From positions 1,178,001 to 1,242,000 of the forward strand of contig JAXGMV010000001.1 in the NCBI GenBank assembly GCA_040768445.1: DNA of 64,000 bases, given 5' to 3'. Made by a program: the position numbers and the translations under genes. This DNA is from JAXGMV01 sp040768445. Its GTDB lineage: Bacteria > Chloroflexota > Anaerolineae > Anaerolineales > Anaerolineaceae. Positions 17,838 to 25,271 of the stretch are shown here, piece by piece; the first letter of the stretch is position 1; each line of letters opens with the position of its first letter. The notes under the pieces are model-generated. The model was not told the DNA's origin. It saw only the letters and a list, made by a program, of their open reading frames with translations, and ran no database searches.

Positions 17838-17872
17838 GAGCTTCCAGCCCATACCTGTGCAGCTGGAAGCTC
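17838..17872 (-). promoter_or_regulatory. Intercistronic mRNA hairpin in the ECF operon
   Basis: A perfect 11-bp inverted repeat, GAGCTTCCAGC/GCTGGAAGCTC, with a 13-nt loop lies between the S-component gene and the EcfT-A-A gene. No U-tract follows, so it is more likely an mRNA-stability or processing element than a terminator. Confidence 0.5.
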
Positions 17873-17899
17873 AAGTTGGAACAAGGGGATTACTCGATA

Positions 17900-17916
17900 A
17901 TCAGGAAAAACCTGAT
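17900..17916 (-). terminator. Weak hairpin after the S-component gene
   Basis: ATCAGG-(5 nt)-CCTGAT lies 8 nt past the stop codon of the S component. It is short and lacks a following U-run, so at most a partial terminator or 3'-end protector. Confidence 0.35.
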
Positions 17917-17923
17917 CACATTC

Positions 17924-18691
17924 TTATTCGGCAATTCCTGCATTGCGTAAGCGGGTAGTGTACAAAGCAAGCAGATATAAACCTAAGATTGCAGATACCA
18001 AATCGCCTATAAACCAGCCAACTCCGGGGTCAATCAACGAAGCAGCTAATGGTTTGCCACCGACAGTAGCCCCAATTGCGCCCATAAACGCGCTGACTGC
18101 GCAGATAATCACTGCTACCAAAAGCCCCAGGCCAAAATCACGCATATTGAGCGATAAGTTGTTCAACAGCAGACGGGCGCCAACAACCAATACAACCAAC
18201 GGGATCAAATAACCCCATAACCCGGGAATTTTTAAGAGAGGGCTGAGTAGTCCAGACGCCAGAACGATTAGCGTGAGGATCAATGCTCTAACGGCACCAG
18301 AAATGACATCTGAGGGTTTTTGAGTTCCCATGGTAGGATCAATTCTCAATGTCTTAAACAACAGCCAGGGAAGGAAAGAGTTTGCCAACCCACCAGCCAG
18401 CAAATTCTGGATGATATCCACCACTCCCCAACCACCATAGGAGAGTATACCAGCTGTGTAAGCCCCGACCCCTCCGGCTATTGTGCCATAAATTGGACCC
18501 AGCCAGACACCTGCGACAAATTGTAAAGCAGCGGGCAGCCAGAGGAAACTTGCACCTTTTGCTGTGGGGGAAGAGGAGATTGTCATCATTACCCAACCCA
18601 GGGCAGCAATAGCAACAGCCATGAAGATGGTAAAACTTATTCGCAACGCATGATCACGTTTCTTGATATATTGCGCTTGTGATGAAGCCAT
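17924..18691 (-). CDS. ECF transporter S component (substrate-binding membrane protein)
   Basis: 255 aa, six or more hydrophobic segments. The region FLWLPAALQFVAGVWLGPIYGTIAGGVGAYTAG followed by GVVDIIQNLLAGGLAN is typical of vitamin-specific S components with small-residue helix packing for docking on EcfT. Basic N-terminal tail. The gene precedes the EcfT-A-A fusion and follows a COG0212-type gene, so this is a dedicated (group I) ECF system. The vitamin is not identifiable; the COG0212 neighbour hints at thiamin or a thiamin precursor. ATG at 18691 with AAGGAGT upstream. Confidence 0.85.
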   Translation of the reverse strand: MASSQAQYIKKRDHALRISFTIFMAVAIAALGWVMMTISSSPTAKGASFLWLPAALQFVAGVWLGPIYGTIAGGVGAYTAGILSYGGWGVVDIIQNLLAGGLANSFLPWLLFKTLRIDPTMGTQKPSDVISGAVRALILTLIVLASGLLSPLLKIPGLWGYLIPLVVLVVGARLLLNNLSLNMRDFGLGLLVAVIICAVSAFMGAIGATVGGKPLAASLIDPGVGWFIGDLVSAILGLYLLALYTTRLRNAGIAE

Positions 18692-18788
18692 ATCAAAACT
18701 CCTTATTGTGGTCTCTTAGTACTGAAAAATGAAAATGATGAGCACAATTACTGCCAAGAAGGACAAACCTTGCTTCTAAAAGTGTTAT

Positions 18789-19571
18789 CTATTTATTTTT
18801 CACCTCCTTACGTGCTAATTCAGGTCGGATCTTTCCCGCCTTTTCTAATTCTTGAAGCTCCTCAAGGATAGAAATGTCTTCCATCATTCCTGGAGCCAGA
18901 CGGTCCCAGTAGATACCGCCAACAGGCTTCTGTGGCTCGGCCACATGAATTGTTTGGGTTGGTGTGACGATGTAATCACAAATTGTGTCGAATGGGGAAA
19001 TATCAAGCTGCTCATCCACTAATTGGCAATCGTGAACCAGATCAACAACTGGTGTAGTAACATCCACTACACCCATAGAGTAAAGTGTGGCCCACTCAAT
19101 ATCAAAGAAGCCGTGCCCTTTTCCAAAACGTGCCCCCTGAAGATTGACCGCTGAGCCACCAGTCACCATCAGATCAAGATGTGGGTATTTCTGTTGGATT
19201 TCCGACAAGGTTATCAGACGACCGACGCGCTCAATAACATCTAATAAAATTGCCCAGTCCTCAAGGCCAGCAGGCACATCAGTGTCTAATAGTTCAATAA
19301 AGCCCCGCCGTATGCCATAACTGGTCATTAGCAGGGCTTTATTGTCACGGATGACTTGGGCTCTCAGGAGTTCCAGACAGTTGTCTGGAGTGACAAACAC
19401 CACCTTTGCGTTTTGGTAACACTCCATGGCTGTCAGGCGGGCAGTCGCCAAATCGCTCCCCTCAAAGTCTGTAATAAATTCACCAAAGTCAAAATGAAAA
19501 CGGCTGTCAGGGCGCGCTACAGAACGCAGCGCTTTCCACACAGCCTGACGTGTTTCGTCGCGGTCATTCAT
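18789..19571 (-). CDS. 5-formyltetrahydrofolate cyclo-ligase paralogue (COG0212-like)
   Basis: 260 aa. The MTHFS/5-FCL fold is recognised from GARFGKGHGFFDIEWATLYSMG, the counterpart of the ATP/folate loop GxGxGYYD in true 5-FCL, and from an N-terminal RxxxW..L start. The changed loop is that of the COG0212 paralogues, which published comparative genomics ties to thiamin metabolism rather than to folate repair. First gene of the ECF operon, RBS AAGGAGGG 5 nt before the ATG. I infer that it processes the imported compound or a damaged form of it; it could still be an ordinary cyclo-ligase. Confidence 0.8.
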   Translation of the reverse strand: MNDRDETRQAVWKALRSVARPDSRFHFDFGEFITDFEGSDLATARLTAMECYQNAKVVFVTPDNCLELLRAQVIRDNKALLMTSYGIRRGFIELLDTDVPAGLEDWAILLDVIERVGRLITLSEIQQKYPHLDLMVTGGSAVNLQGARFGKGHGFFDIEWATLYSMGVVDVTTPVVDLVHDCQLVDEQLDISPFDTICDYIVTPTQTIHVAEPQKPVGGIYWDRLAPGMMEDISILEELQELEKAGKIRPELARKEVKNK

Positions 19572-19644
19572 AGACCCTCCTTATAAATAGTATTTGGTTG
19601 AATGGTTTGGGTAATTTAAAATACAAAATAAGATCAAAGAAATA

Positions 19645-19673
19645 TTTATATCTGGATTCCACGTCTGCATCAA
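19645..19673 (-). promoter_or_regulatory. Candidate promoter of the ECF operon
   Basis: TTGATG (19673-19668), a 17-nt spacer and TATAAA (19650-19645) on the minus strand. This would give a leader of about 65 nt before the COG0212 gene. Confidence 0.5.
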
Positions 19674-19955
19674 ATTATCTTCAAGTTTTTTAACCGTCGA
19701 AGGCTTTTAATGATGATAACTCAATTTTTGTGATTTGGTTGCTTCATGTTTAGAAATTTTAAGAATAAGCCTGTAATTCGGGCTATCAGGTACCGTTACC
19801 ATACGCCATCTACTCAGAAACCCCTCTACGGGCAACTATTAAGATCACGTAATTTAAATCATCAATTTTTCACATCTTAGAGAAATGACGCAGCTGAAGT
19901 TATTCTGGTAGAGCAGGTTTTCTTTGTTAATAACTGATCTGGAAAGCAGGTAACC
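19674..19955. other. A+T-rich divergent intergenic region
   Basis: The space between the ECF operon and the PLP enzyme is visibly A+T richer than the surrounding genes and contains several short inverted repeats (for example AGCC/GGCT around 19768-19785). No ORF or known riboswitch is convincing; see rejected items. Confidence 0.5.
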
Positions 19956-19987
19956 GGTCTTGAATAGTATAATCTACGGTTAAGACC
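19956..19987 (+). promoter_or_regulatory. -10 box within an inverted repeat upstream of the PLP enzyme
   Basis: TATAAT (19968-19973) lies between GGTCTT (19956-19961) and AAGACC (19982-19987). There is no good -35 box, so an activator or repressor site is plausible. Confidence 0.4.
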
Positions 19988-20007
19988 AAGACGAGCAGGA
20001 GCGAGAG

Positions 20008-21240
20008 ATGACAAAGATAAACCCACAGCACGGCATCAGCACACTGGCGACCCATGCACTTGAGGATGACCATCCCCTGCATGCCAATGCCAGCCCCATA
20101 TTCCAGAATTCCACTTTCAGGCTGCCAGACGTGGCCGCCGGTGCCGCCATCTTCAGCGGCGAGCAGGAAGGTTATGTGTACACCCGTTGGGATAACCCCA
20201 ACCAGTTGCAAACAGCCCGCAAGATCGCTGTACTGGAAGGACTTGATCTTCTGAAAGCAGAACCGGAGCGGGATTATCTTGAAATCGTTGACGGCCGGGT
20301 CTTCTCCTCCGGTATGGCGGCAGTGACATCGGCTGTGCTGGCGCTGGTCAAGGCCGGCGATACCATCATCACCCAGGACGCACTGTACAGCGCCACCTAT
20401 AACTTCTTTGCCAATACCCTGCCAAATTACGGCGTGAAGATTGTCTGGTTGCACGATACCAGCCCGGCCGCCTGGGAAGAGGCGTTTGAACGCAACCCGG
20501 GCGCAAAGCTGGCTTATGCCGAGACACCTGTCAACCCGACGCTTTCGATAGTCGACCTGCCGGCACTGGCCGAGATTGCCCACCGACGCGGCGCACAGGT
20601 GATCGTGGATAATACCTTCGCCACACCGTACTGCCAGCGGCCGTTGACGATGGGTGTGGATGTGGTGCTGCACTCCACCACAAAATATCTGCACGGTCAC
20701 GGCCAGGTGATAGGTGGTGTGGTCGTCAGCCGACATGTGGATTACATCAAAGGACCGCTCACTACGGCGCTGCGTACCTACGGCGGCACTGCCAGCCCGT
20801 TTGACTGCTGGCTGGTCAACAGCGGTTTGAAGACCTTTGAGCTGCGCATGCAGCGGCAGTGCGATAATGCCCGCAAGGCAGCAGCCTTTTTAGAGAAACA
20901 CCCGGCTGTTGAACGCGTATTCTATCCGGGACTGGAAAGCAGCCCGGACTACGCGCTTGCCCGGCGCATGATGCACGACTTTGGCGGCATGGTTTCCTTT
21001 GAGCTGAAGGGCGGCTTCAAGGCCGGCGAACAGATGATGAACCGTGTGCGCCTGTGCCGGTTGGCAGTCAGCCTGGGGCACATTGACAGCCTGATACAGC
21101 ATCCAGCGAGCATGACCCATTCTTACATGAGCCCGGAAGCACGTAGCAAGATGGGCGTGAGCGAGGGGCTGGTGCGCTTCTCACTGGGTATTGAAAATAG
21201 TGAGGATATCCTGGCTGACCTTGAGCAGGCCCTGGCGTAA
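20008..21240 (+). CDS. Cys/Met-metabolism PLP enzyme (cystathionine gamma-synthase/lyase family)
   Basis: 410 aa. PLP lysine in HSTTKYLHGHGQVIGG; other family marks are FSSGMAAVTSAVLALVKAGD, VDNTFATPYCQRPL and the C-terminal SLGHIDSLIQHPASMTHS, where most relatives have SLGGxESL. The enzyme acts on sulfur amino acids (gamma-synthase, gamma-lyase, beta-lyase or O-acetylhomoserine sulfhydrylase); the reaction cannot be chosen from sequence. Strong RBS (AGGAGCGAG) before the ATG at 20008. It converges with the ribXYZ operon without an obvious terminator in the 21-nt gap. Confidence 0.88.
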   Translation: MTKINPQHGISTLATHALEDDHPLHANASPIFQNSTFRLPDVAAGAAIFSGEQEGYVYTRWDNPNQLQTARKIAVLEGLDLLKAEPERDYLEIVDGRVFSSGMAAVTSAVLALVKAGDTIITQDALYSATYNFFANTLPNYGVKIVWLHDTSPAAWEEAFERNPGAKLAYAETPVNPTLSIVDLPALAEIAHRRGAQVIVDNTFATPYCQRPLTMGVDVVLHSTTKYLHGHGQVIGGVVVSRHVDYIKGPLTTALRTYGGTASPFDCWLVNSGLKTFELRMQRQCDNARKAAAFLEKHPAVERVFYPGLESSPDYALARRMMHDFGGMVSFELKGGFKAGEQMMNRVRLCRLAVSLGHIDSLIQHPASMTHSYMSPEARSKMGVSEGLVRFSLGIENSEDILADLEQALA

Positions 21241-21261
21241 CGTACCGGGGCACATCAGCGT

Positions 21262-22044
21262 CTAAACTAAATCGGGGTCACTCCAGCGGATGGCGCCGCG
21301 CAGGTGCTGTGACAGCTGACCGAACTCTGGCGTGTAGCGCAGGTCATCGGTGCGCGGGCGGGGAAAGTCTACCGTCATATCCAGCTCAATGCGCGCCGGG
21401 CGCGGTGTGAATACCAGCACCCGGTCTGACAGGAAGACGGCTTCGGAGATGGAGTGGGTGACCATGATAACGGTCTTGCGGCGCGCCTGCCAGATTCTAA
21501 GCAGGTCATCGCTCATGCGCTCACGGGTGAGGGCGTCCAGCGAGCCGAAGGGCTCATCCAACAGCAGTAGATCGGGGTCATGCGCCAGGGCGCGGGCGAT
21601 GGCCACACGCTGTGCCATGCCGCCTGAGAGGTCACGCGGCCAGGTGTTCTCAAAGCCCTGCAGTCCAACTAATTCAATCAGTTCATGCGCACGGGCATCA
21701 GCCTCGTGTGCGGGTATACCCTGCATCTCCAGCGGCAGTGTGATGTTGTGCAGGACGGAACGCCAGGGCATCAGGTTGGCAGATTGAAAGACCAGCCCGA
21801 CGTCCGGCAAGCCGCTGGCCGGGTTGGACGGCCTGACACTGACAGTACCGGCCGTTGGCGGCACGAGACCGGCCAGCACACGCAGCAGCGTGCTCTTACC
21901 GCTGCCTGAAGGCCCCAGCACGCACAAGAACTGCTGGGCGGGCACGGAGAAGCTGATATCGTGCAGCGTCCTCAGCCCGCCGTTCTCGCCCGGGAAGGTG
22001 ACATGCAGTCCCTTGACCACTACAGCCAGATCGTCCAGTGCCAT
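21262..22044 (-). CDS. ribZ: ABC transporter ATP-binding protein (riboflavin uptake, RibZ)
   Basis: 260 aa. Intact motifs: Walker A GPSGSGKST, Q-loop VGLVFQSANLMPW, signature LSGGMAQRV, Walker B LLLLDEPFGSLD and switch VTHSISEA. It is of the nitrate/taurine/thiamin-precursor (NMT1-associated) importer class. Third gene of the operon, starting 1 nt after the stop of the binding protein. Vitamin specificity is inherited from the upstream FMN riboswitch; the ATPase alone would read only as a SsuB/TauB type. Confidence 0.9.
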   Translation of the reverse strand: MALDDLAVVVKGLHVTFPGENGGLRTLHDISFSVPAQQFLCVLGPSGSGKSTLLRVLAGLVPPTAGTVSVRPSNPASGLPDVGLVFQSANLMPWRSVLHNITLPLEMQGIPAHEADARAHELIELVGLQGFENTWPRDLSGGMAQRVAIARALAHDPDLLLLDEPFGSLDALTRERMSDDLLRIWQARRKTVIMVTHSISEAVFLSDRVLVFTPRPARIELDMTVDFPRPRTDDLRYTPEFGQLSQHLRGAIRWSDPDLV

Positions 22045-22045
22045 T

Positions 22046-23044
22046 TTAGCGGCTTACCTCTGGCAGGTAGTCATTGCTATAGGCAGCATCCAGGTCATCC
22101 AATGGCTTCTGAAGGAAACCGATTTTGAGAAGCAGGTCGTGCATGTTCTGCCAGGCCTGTGGGTCAGAGTATCCCAGACGCTCAGCCTTCCATAATTCCA
22201 TAGATGCCAGCATCACCTGCTTTTGTATATCAGCCTGCTGATCGAGGTTTTCGACATACCTGGTGGAGATTTCAAAGGCCTCATCCGGGTTATCGAGGGC
22301 ATCCTGCATGCCGTGCAGAAGTGCTGTGACCATCTTGCGCACCAGCTCAGGGTTCTCTTTCAACGTGGTTTCATTGGTGATCAGGCCGTTGGAAACCAGC
22401 TCGATGTAATCCGCGGTGCTGATGGTGAATGCGTCATAGCCGCGCGCTGCCAGCTGGACGGGTTCGTTGGCAATATAAGTGACCGCTGCATCTTCCGTCT
22501 TTGCGATCAATGCCTCAACCTGGTTGTAACCAATGGTGTCCAGCGTGACGTCGGTTTCACGCAGGCCGGCGGCATCCAGCAGGGCACGCAAGCCTACGTA
22601 GCTGGCGCCAAACAGCACAGGTGTGCCAATGCGCTTGCCGGAAAGATCCTCTGGCTTTGTGATACCCGAGTCAGCCAGAACGGTGATACCGACCGGGTAC
22701 TTCTGGTACCAGGCAGTCACGTATACAATCGGCAGTCCCTGGGCGCGACCAAGCGGTACCTGCTCACCGGAGATCACGGCAAACTGCAGGGTGTTGGCGC
22801 CAACCAGCGCCACGGCATCGGTCTCGAAGGAGTAATCCAGCGTCAGTTCAATGCCGGCATCCTTGAAGTAGCCCTTTTCTATGGCAACATACAGCGGGGC
22901 GAACTGCACGTTGGGGATGTAACCGACCGGCATGCGGATTTCGATTAGCTCTGCAGGCGGTTCAGAAGGTCGCTGCGGTGTGCAGGCAGATAATGCAAGG
23001 GTCAAGCTGAGTATAAGTAGAAGCGGGGTAAAGGATGGTTTCAT
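22046..23044 (-). CDS. ribY: NMT1/THI5-like substrate-binding lipoprotein (RibY type)
   Basis: 332 aa. Lipoprotein signal peptide with lipobox LSAC (lipidated Cys21), followed by a periplasmic-binding fold: MPVGYIPNVQFAPLYVAIEKGYFKDAGIEL is the classical NMT1/ThiY-SsuA start. Proteins of this class next to FMN riboswitches in Chloroflexus and relatives were predicted to bind riboflavin (RibY). It would be anchored outside the cytoplasmic membrane and deliver flavin to the RibX permease. Start and 24-nt spacing fit the operon. Confidence 0.88.
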   Translation of the reverse strand: MKPSFTPLLLILSLTLALSACTPQRPSEPPAELIEIRMPVGYIPNVQFAPLYVAIEKGYFKDAGIELTLDYSFETDAVALVGANTLQFAVISGEQVPLGRAQGLPIVYVTAWYQKYPVGITVLADSGITKPEDLSGKRIGTPVLFGASYVGLRALLDAAGLRETDVTLDTIGYNQVEALIAKTEDAAVTYIANEPVQLAARGYDAFTISTADYIELVSNGLITNETTLKENPELVRKMVTALLHGMQDALDNPDEAFEISTRYVENLDQQADIQKQVMLASMELWKAERLGYSDPQAWQNMHDLLLKIGFLQKPLDDLDAAYSNDYLPEVSR

Positions 23045-23068
23045 CAGTGCACTCCAAATTAAGATAGG

Positions 23069-23887
23069 TTACTGCTGCCAGGCAAGCAGTTTGCGCTCAA
23101 CCAGCAGGACAGTGCCATAGAGCGCCAGCGCCATGGCAATCAGGGTAAACAGGGCAACAAAAACAAGGGCAGTGTCGTATTGACCCCTGCCGACATTGAT
23201 CAGGAAGCCCAGACCGCGGTCTGAGCCGACGAACTCACCTACCACCGCGCCAATAACGGAAAGCGTGGCGCCAATACGCAGTCCGCCCAGCAGAACAGGC
23301 AGTGAAGCGGGGATCTCAAGCTGAAGCAGCATCTGCAGGGGGGTGGCTTGCAGGGAGCGCATCAGGTCGCGCAGGCTGTCGGGCACTGCGCGTACACCCA
23401 CAACCGTGTTGACCAGCACCGGGAAGAAGACCGTCAAACTGCAGATCAGCACCTTGGAGAACATGCCGGGTCCAAACCAGATAATCAGCAGAGGGGCGAT
23501 GGCAATGGTGGGCACCGCCTGGCTGGCAACCAGGTAGGGTGAGAGCATGTGCTCCAACAGGCGCGACTTACCCAGCAGATAGCCCAATATGGTTGCCATC
23601 AAACTGCCGGCAAGCAAGCCTAAAATTACCTCCAACAGGGTGATGCCGGCATGCCGCAGGAGCGAGCCGTCAGACAGCGCTGTGTAGAAACGCGTTACCA
23701 CCTGCCCAGGCGAAGGCAGGATGAATGCCGGCAGGCTGCTGAGGCGGGTGAACAGCTCCCACAGCAGGACGGCCGCAGCCGCTGAGAGCGGGAAAACGAT
23801 GCGTCTCAAGCGGCGCACACGCTGATCAGCAGCCTGTGTGGTCGTTTTATCTTCTGGTATGGTTTTTGTAAACTGCTTGACTGCCAT
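23069..23887 (-). CDS. ribX: ABC transporter permease (riboflavin uptake, RibX type)
   Basis: 272 aa from the ATG at 23887. An ATG at 23911 lies within a terminator hairpin and is rejected. About six helices with the BPD_transp_1 EAA-type loop near EIPASLPVLLGGLRIGATLSVIGAVVGEF. First gene after the FMN riboswitch. Its only Shine-Dalgarno-like element, AGGG, is the 3' arm of the hairpin at 23888-23916, so folding of that hairpin would block translation as well as transcription. Together with RibY and RibZ it forms an importer for riboflavin or a flavin analogue. Confidence 0.9.
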   Translation of the reverse strand: MAVKQFTKTIPEDKTTTQAADQRVRRLRRIVFPLSAAAAVLLWELFTRLSSLPAFILPSPGQVVTRFYTALSDGSLLRHAGITLLEVILGLLAGSLMATILGYLLGKSRLLEHMLSPYLVASQAVPTIAIAPLLIIWFGPGMFSKVLICSLTVFFPVLVNTVVGVRAVPDSLRDLMRSLQATPLQMLLQLEIPASLPVLLGGLRIGATLSVIGAVVGEFVGSDRGLGFLINVGRGQYDTALVFVALFTLIAMALALYGTVLLVERKLLAWQQ

Positions 23888-23916
23888 ATAAAAACCCTGA
23901 CGAGTTTCCATCAGGG
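23888..23916 (-). terminator. Riboswitch expression platform: terminator overlapping ribX RBS
   Basis: CCCTGA-N10-TCAGGG followed by TTTTTAT on the minus strand, between the FMN aptamer and ribX. The 3' arm contains the AGGG that must serve as ribX Shine-Dalgarno sequence. Confidence 0.8.
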
Positions 23917-23953
23917 CTTTTGATCGAGTTTAACAGCGCAGCTGCGCCGTATG

Positions 23954-24079
23954 CCTTCTTTCATCCGGACTGTACCGTCGACCCCGGAATTACACCGGGT
24001 CTTGCGCATCCTGCGCTCGTGGGTTGTCACCACCGATCGGGAATTGGGATTGAAGCTCCCGCACCCTGCCCTGAAGGAC
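23954..24079 (-). promoter_or_regulatory. FMN riboswitch (RFN element)
   Basis: The minus strand shows the full RFN pattern in order: P1 strand CCTTC, AGGGCAGGGTG, a stem-loop GGGAGCTTCAATCCC, CCCGATCGGTGGTGAC, AACCCACGAGCG, GACCCGGTG..CCGGGGTCGAC, GGTACAGTCCGGATGA and the closing GAAGG. P1 ends (24077-24073 with 23958-23954) are complementary. FMN binding normally turns flavin uptake genes off; the downstream terminator hairpin fits that. Confidence 0.96.
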
Positions 24080-24099
24080 TTTATGATGTTGTTAACGTG

Positions 24100-24128
24100 A
24101 GTATAGCCCCGTTACTTTGGGCTGTCAA
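24100..24128 (-). promoter_or_regulatory. Promoter of the ribXYZ operon
   Basis: TTGACA (24128-24123), a 17-nt spacer, TATACT (24105-24100); transcription would begin about 15 nt before the riboswitch P1 helix. Confidence 0.85.
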
Positions 24129-24160
24129 TATTTTTTTAACGTCGAAGAAAACAGCATTGG

Positions 24161-25201
24161 TCAAAAACGGTCAATAACCGTGATACCGGTGCCTTTGAAG
24201 GAGTGCATGTCCATTAAGGCAGCAGGCGCTTCCTCAAGACTGATGAGCTTGTTCACCAGCCTGTCAGGCTGCAGCTTGCCGGTGCGGATCATCTCCAACA
24301 GGGATTCGTAACGGTACGCCTGCATGCCGTGAGAGCCGTAAATCTCCAGTTCTTTTGCGATCACCCTTCCCATTGGCAGCGGCGGCAAGCTGTGTTCGCC
24401 GGCCATTAAGCCGACCTGGATATGTTTGCCGCGCTTACGCAGGCTGTTGATGGAATTGACGCAGGTGACCGTACTGCCCAGTGCATCGAGTGAGACGTGC
24501 GCACCGCCACGGCTGATCTCCAGCACGGCCGAAGGAATATCATCAACCTCTTTAGCGTTGAGCGTTGCAACTGCGCCGATCGAGCGGGCAAAGTCCAGCT
24601 TCTCATCGTTGATGTCAATACCGATCACGGATGCGCCCAGGGCGCTGGCGATCATCACAGCCGAGAGACCGACGCCGCCGCAGCCGTGCACGGCTACCCA
24701 CTGGCCGGCTGAGACGCGCCCCTGTTCCACTACCGCCCGGAAGGACGTGGCAAAGCGGCAGCCGAGGCTGGCAGCAGTGACAAAATTAATCTCCGGTGTC
24801 AAGGCGACAAGGTTGATGTCTGCCCGTCCGATGGCAACATATTCGGCAAAGGAGCCCCAGTGAGTGAAACCCGGCTGGAACTGGTCATCACAGATTTGGT
24901 GATTGCCGGAGACGCACTGCGGGCAGGTGCCGCAGCCGCACACAAATGGCATGGTGACGGCGTCGCCGACTTTCCACAGTTTGACATCCCTGCCTACCGC
25001 CTGGATGGTACCGGCCAGCTCATGACCCGGCACGTGCGGCAGGTGGATGTCGGTGTCATGCCCGACCCAGCCGTGCCAGTCGCTCAGGCACAGGCCGGTG
25101 GCGACAACTTTGATGACCACGCCATCAGGCGTTGGGGTTGGATCAGGTACTGTGTTGACTGAGACAGGGCCGTTAAACTGCTCGTAGTAGACTGCTTTCA
25201 T
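24161..25201 (-). CDS. Zinc-dependent medium-chain alcohol dehydrogenase
   Basis: 346 aa. Catalytic zinc ligands come from GLCLSDWHGW (Cys) and VPGHELAG (His-Glu). The structural zinc lobe is Cys-x2-Cys-x2-Cys-x7-Cys in the CGTCPQCVSGNHQIC region. NAD(P) Rossmann motif VHGCGGVGLSA followed by the Asp of IGIDINDEK, which favours NAD. It oxidises or reduces an alcohol/aldehyde or a polyol; substrate unknown. A separate transcription unit whose end lies close to the divergent start region of ribXYZ, so it reads toward the rib promoter region. Confidence 0.9.
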   Translation of the reverse strand: MKAVYYEQFNGPVSVNTVPDPTPTPDGVVIKVVATGLCLSDWHGWVGHDTDIHLPHVPGHELAGTIQAVGRDVKLWKVGDAVTMPFVCGCGTCPQCVSGNHQICDDQFQPGFTHWGSFAEYVAIGRADINLVALTPEINFVTAASLGCRFATSFRAVVEQGRVSAGQWVAVHGCGGVGLSAVMIASALGASVIGIDINDEKLDFARSIGAVATLNAKEVDDIPSAVLEISRGGAHVSLDALGSTVTCVNSINSLRKRGKHIQVGLMAGEHSLPPLPMGRVIAKELEIYGSHGMQAYRYESLLEMIRTGKLQPDRLVNKLISLEEAPAALMDMHSFKGTGITVIDRF

Positions 25202-25271
25202 TGGGGTTCCTCCGGTAGGGATCAGGGATTATTTTGACAGCAGGAAATGAACTGCTGCAAAGATTGTAATC

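Noticed and set aside
18320..19586. Plus-strand frames opposite the ECF and COG0212 genes
   Set aside because: Short, overlapping, without RBS, and the minus-strand genes have clear family motifs.
19740..19845. TPP-riboswitch-like fragments on the minus strand upstream of the ECF operon (CTGAG and ACCTGAT in order)
   Set aside because: The invariant CUGAGA, the ACCC pairing strand and the GCGUAGGGA end are missing or altered, and the block lies upstream of the best promoter, so it would not be in that transcript. A mobile-element remnant is another possibility but cannot be supported.
23887..23911. Earlier ATG (23911) for ribX
   Set aside because: It sits within the terminator hairpin and would add eight residues with no RBS; the ATG at 23887 fits.
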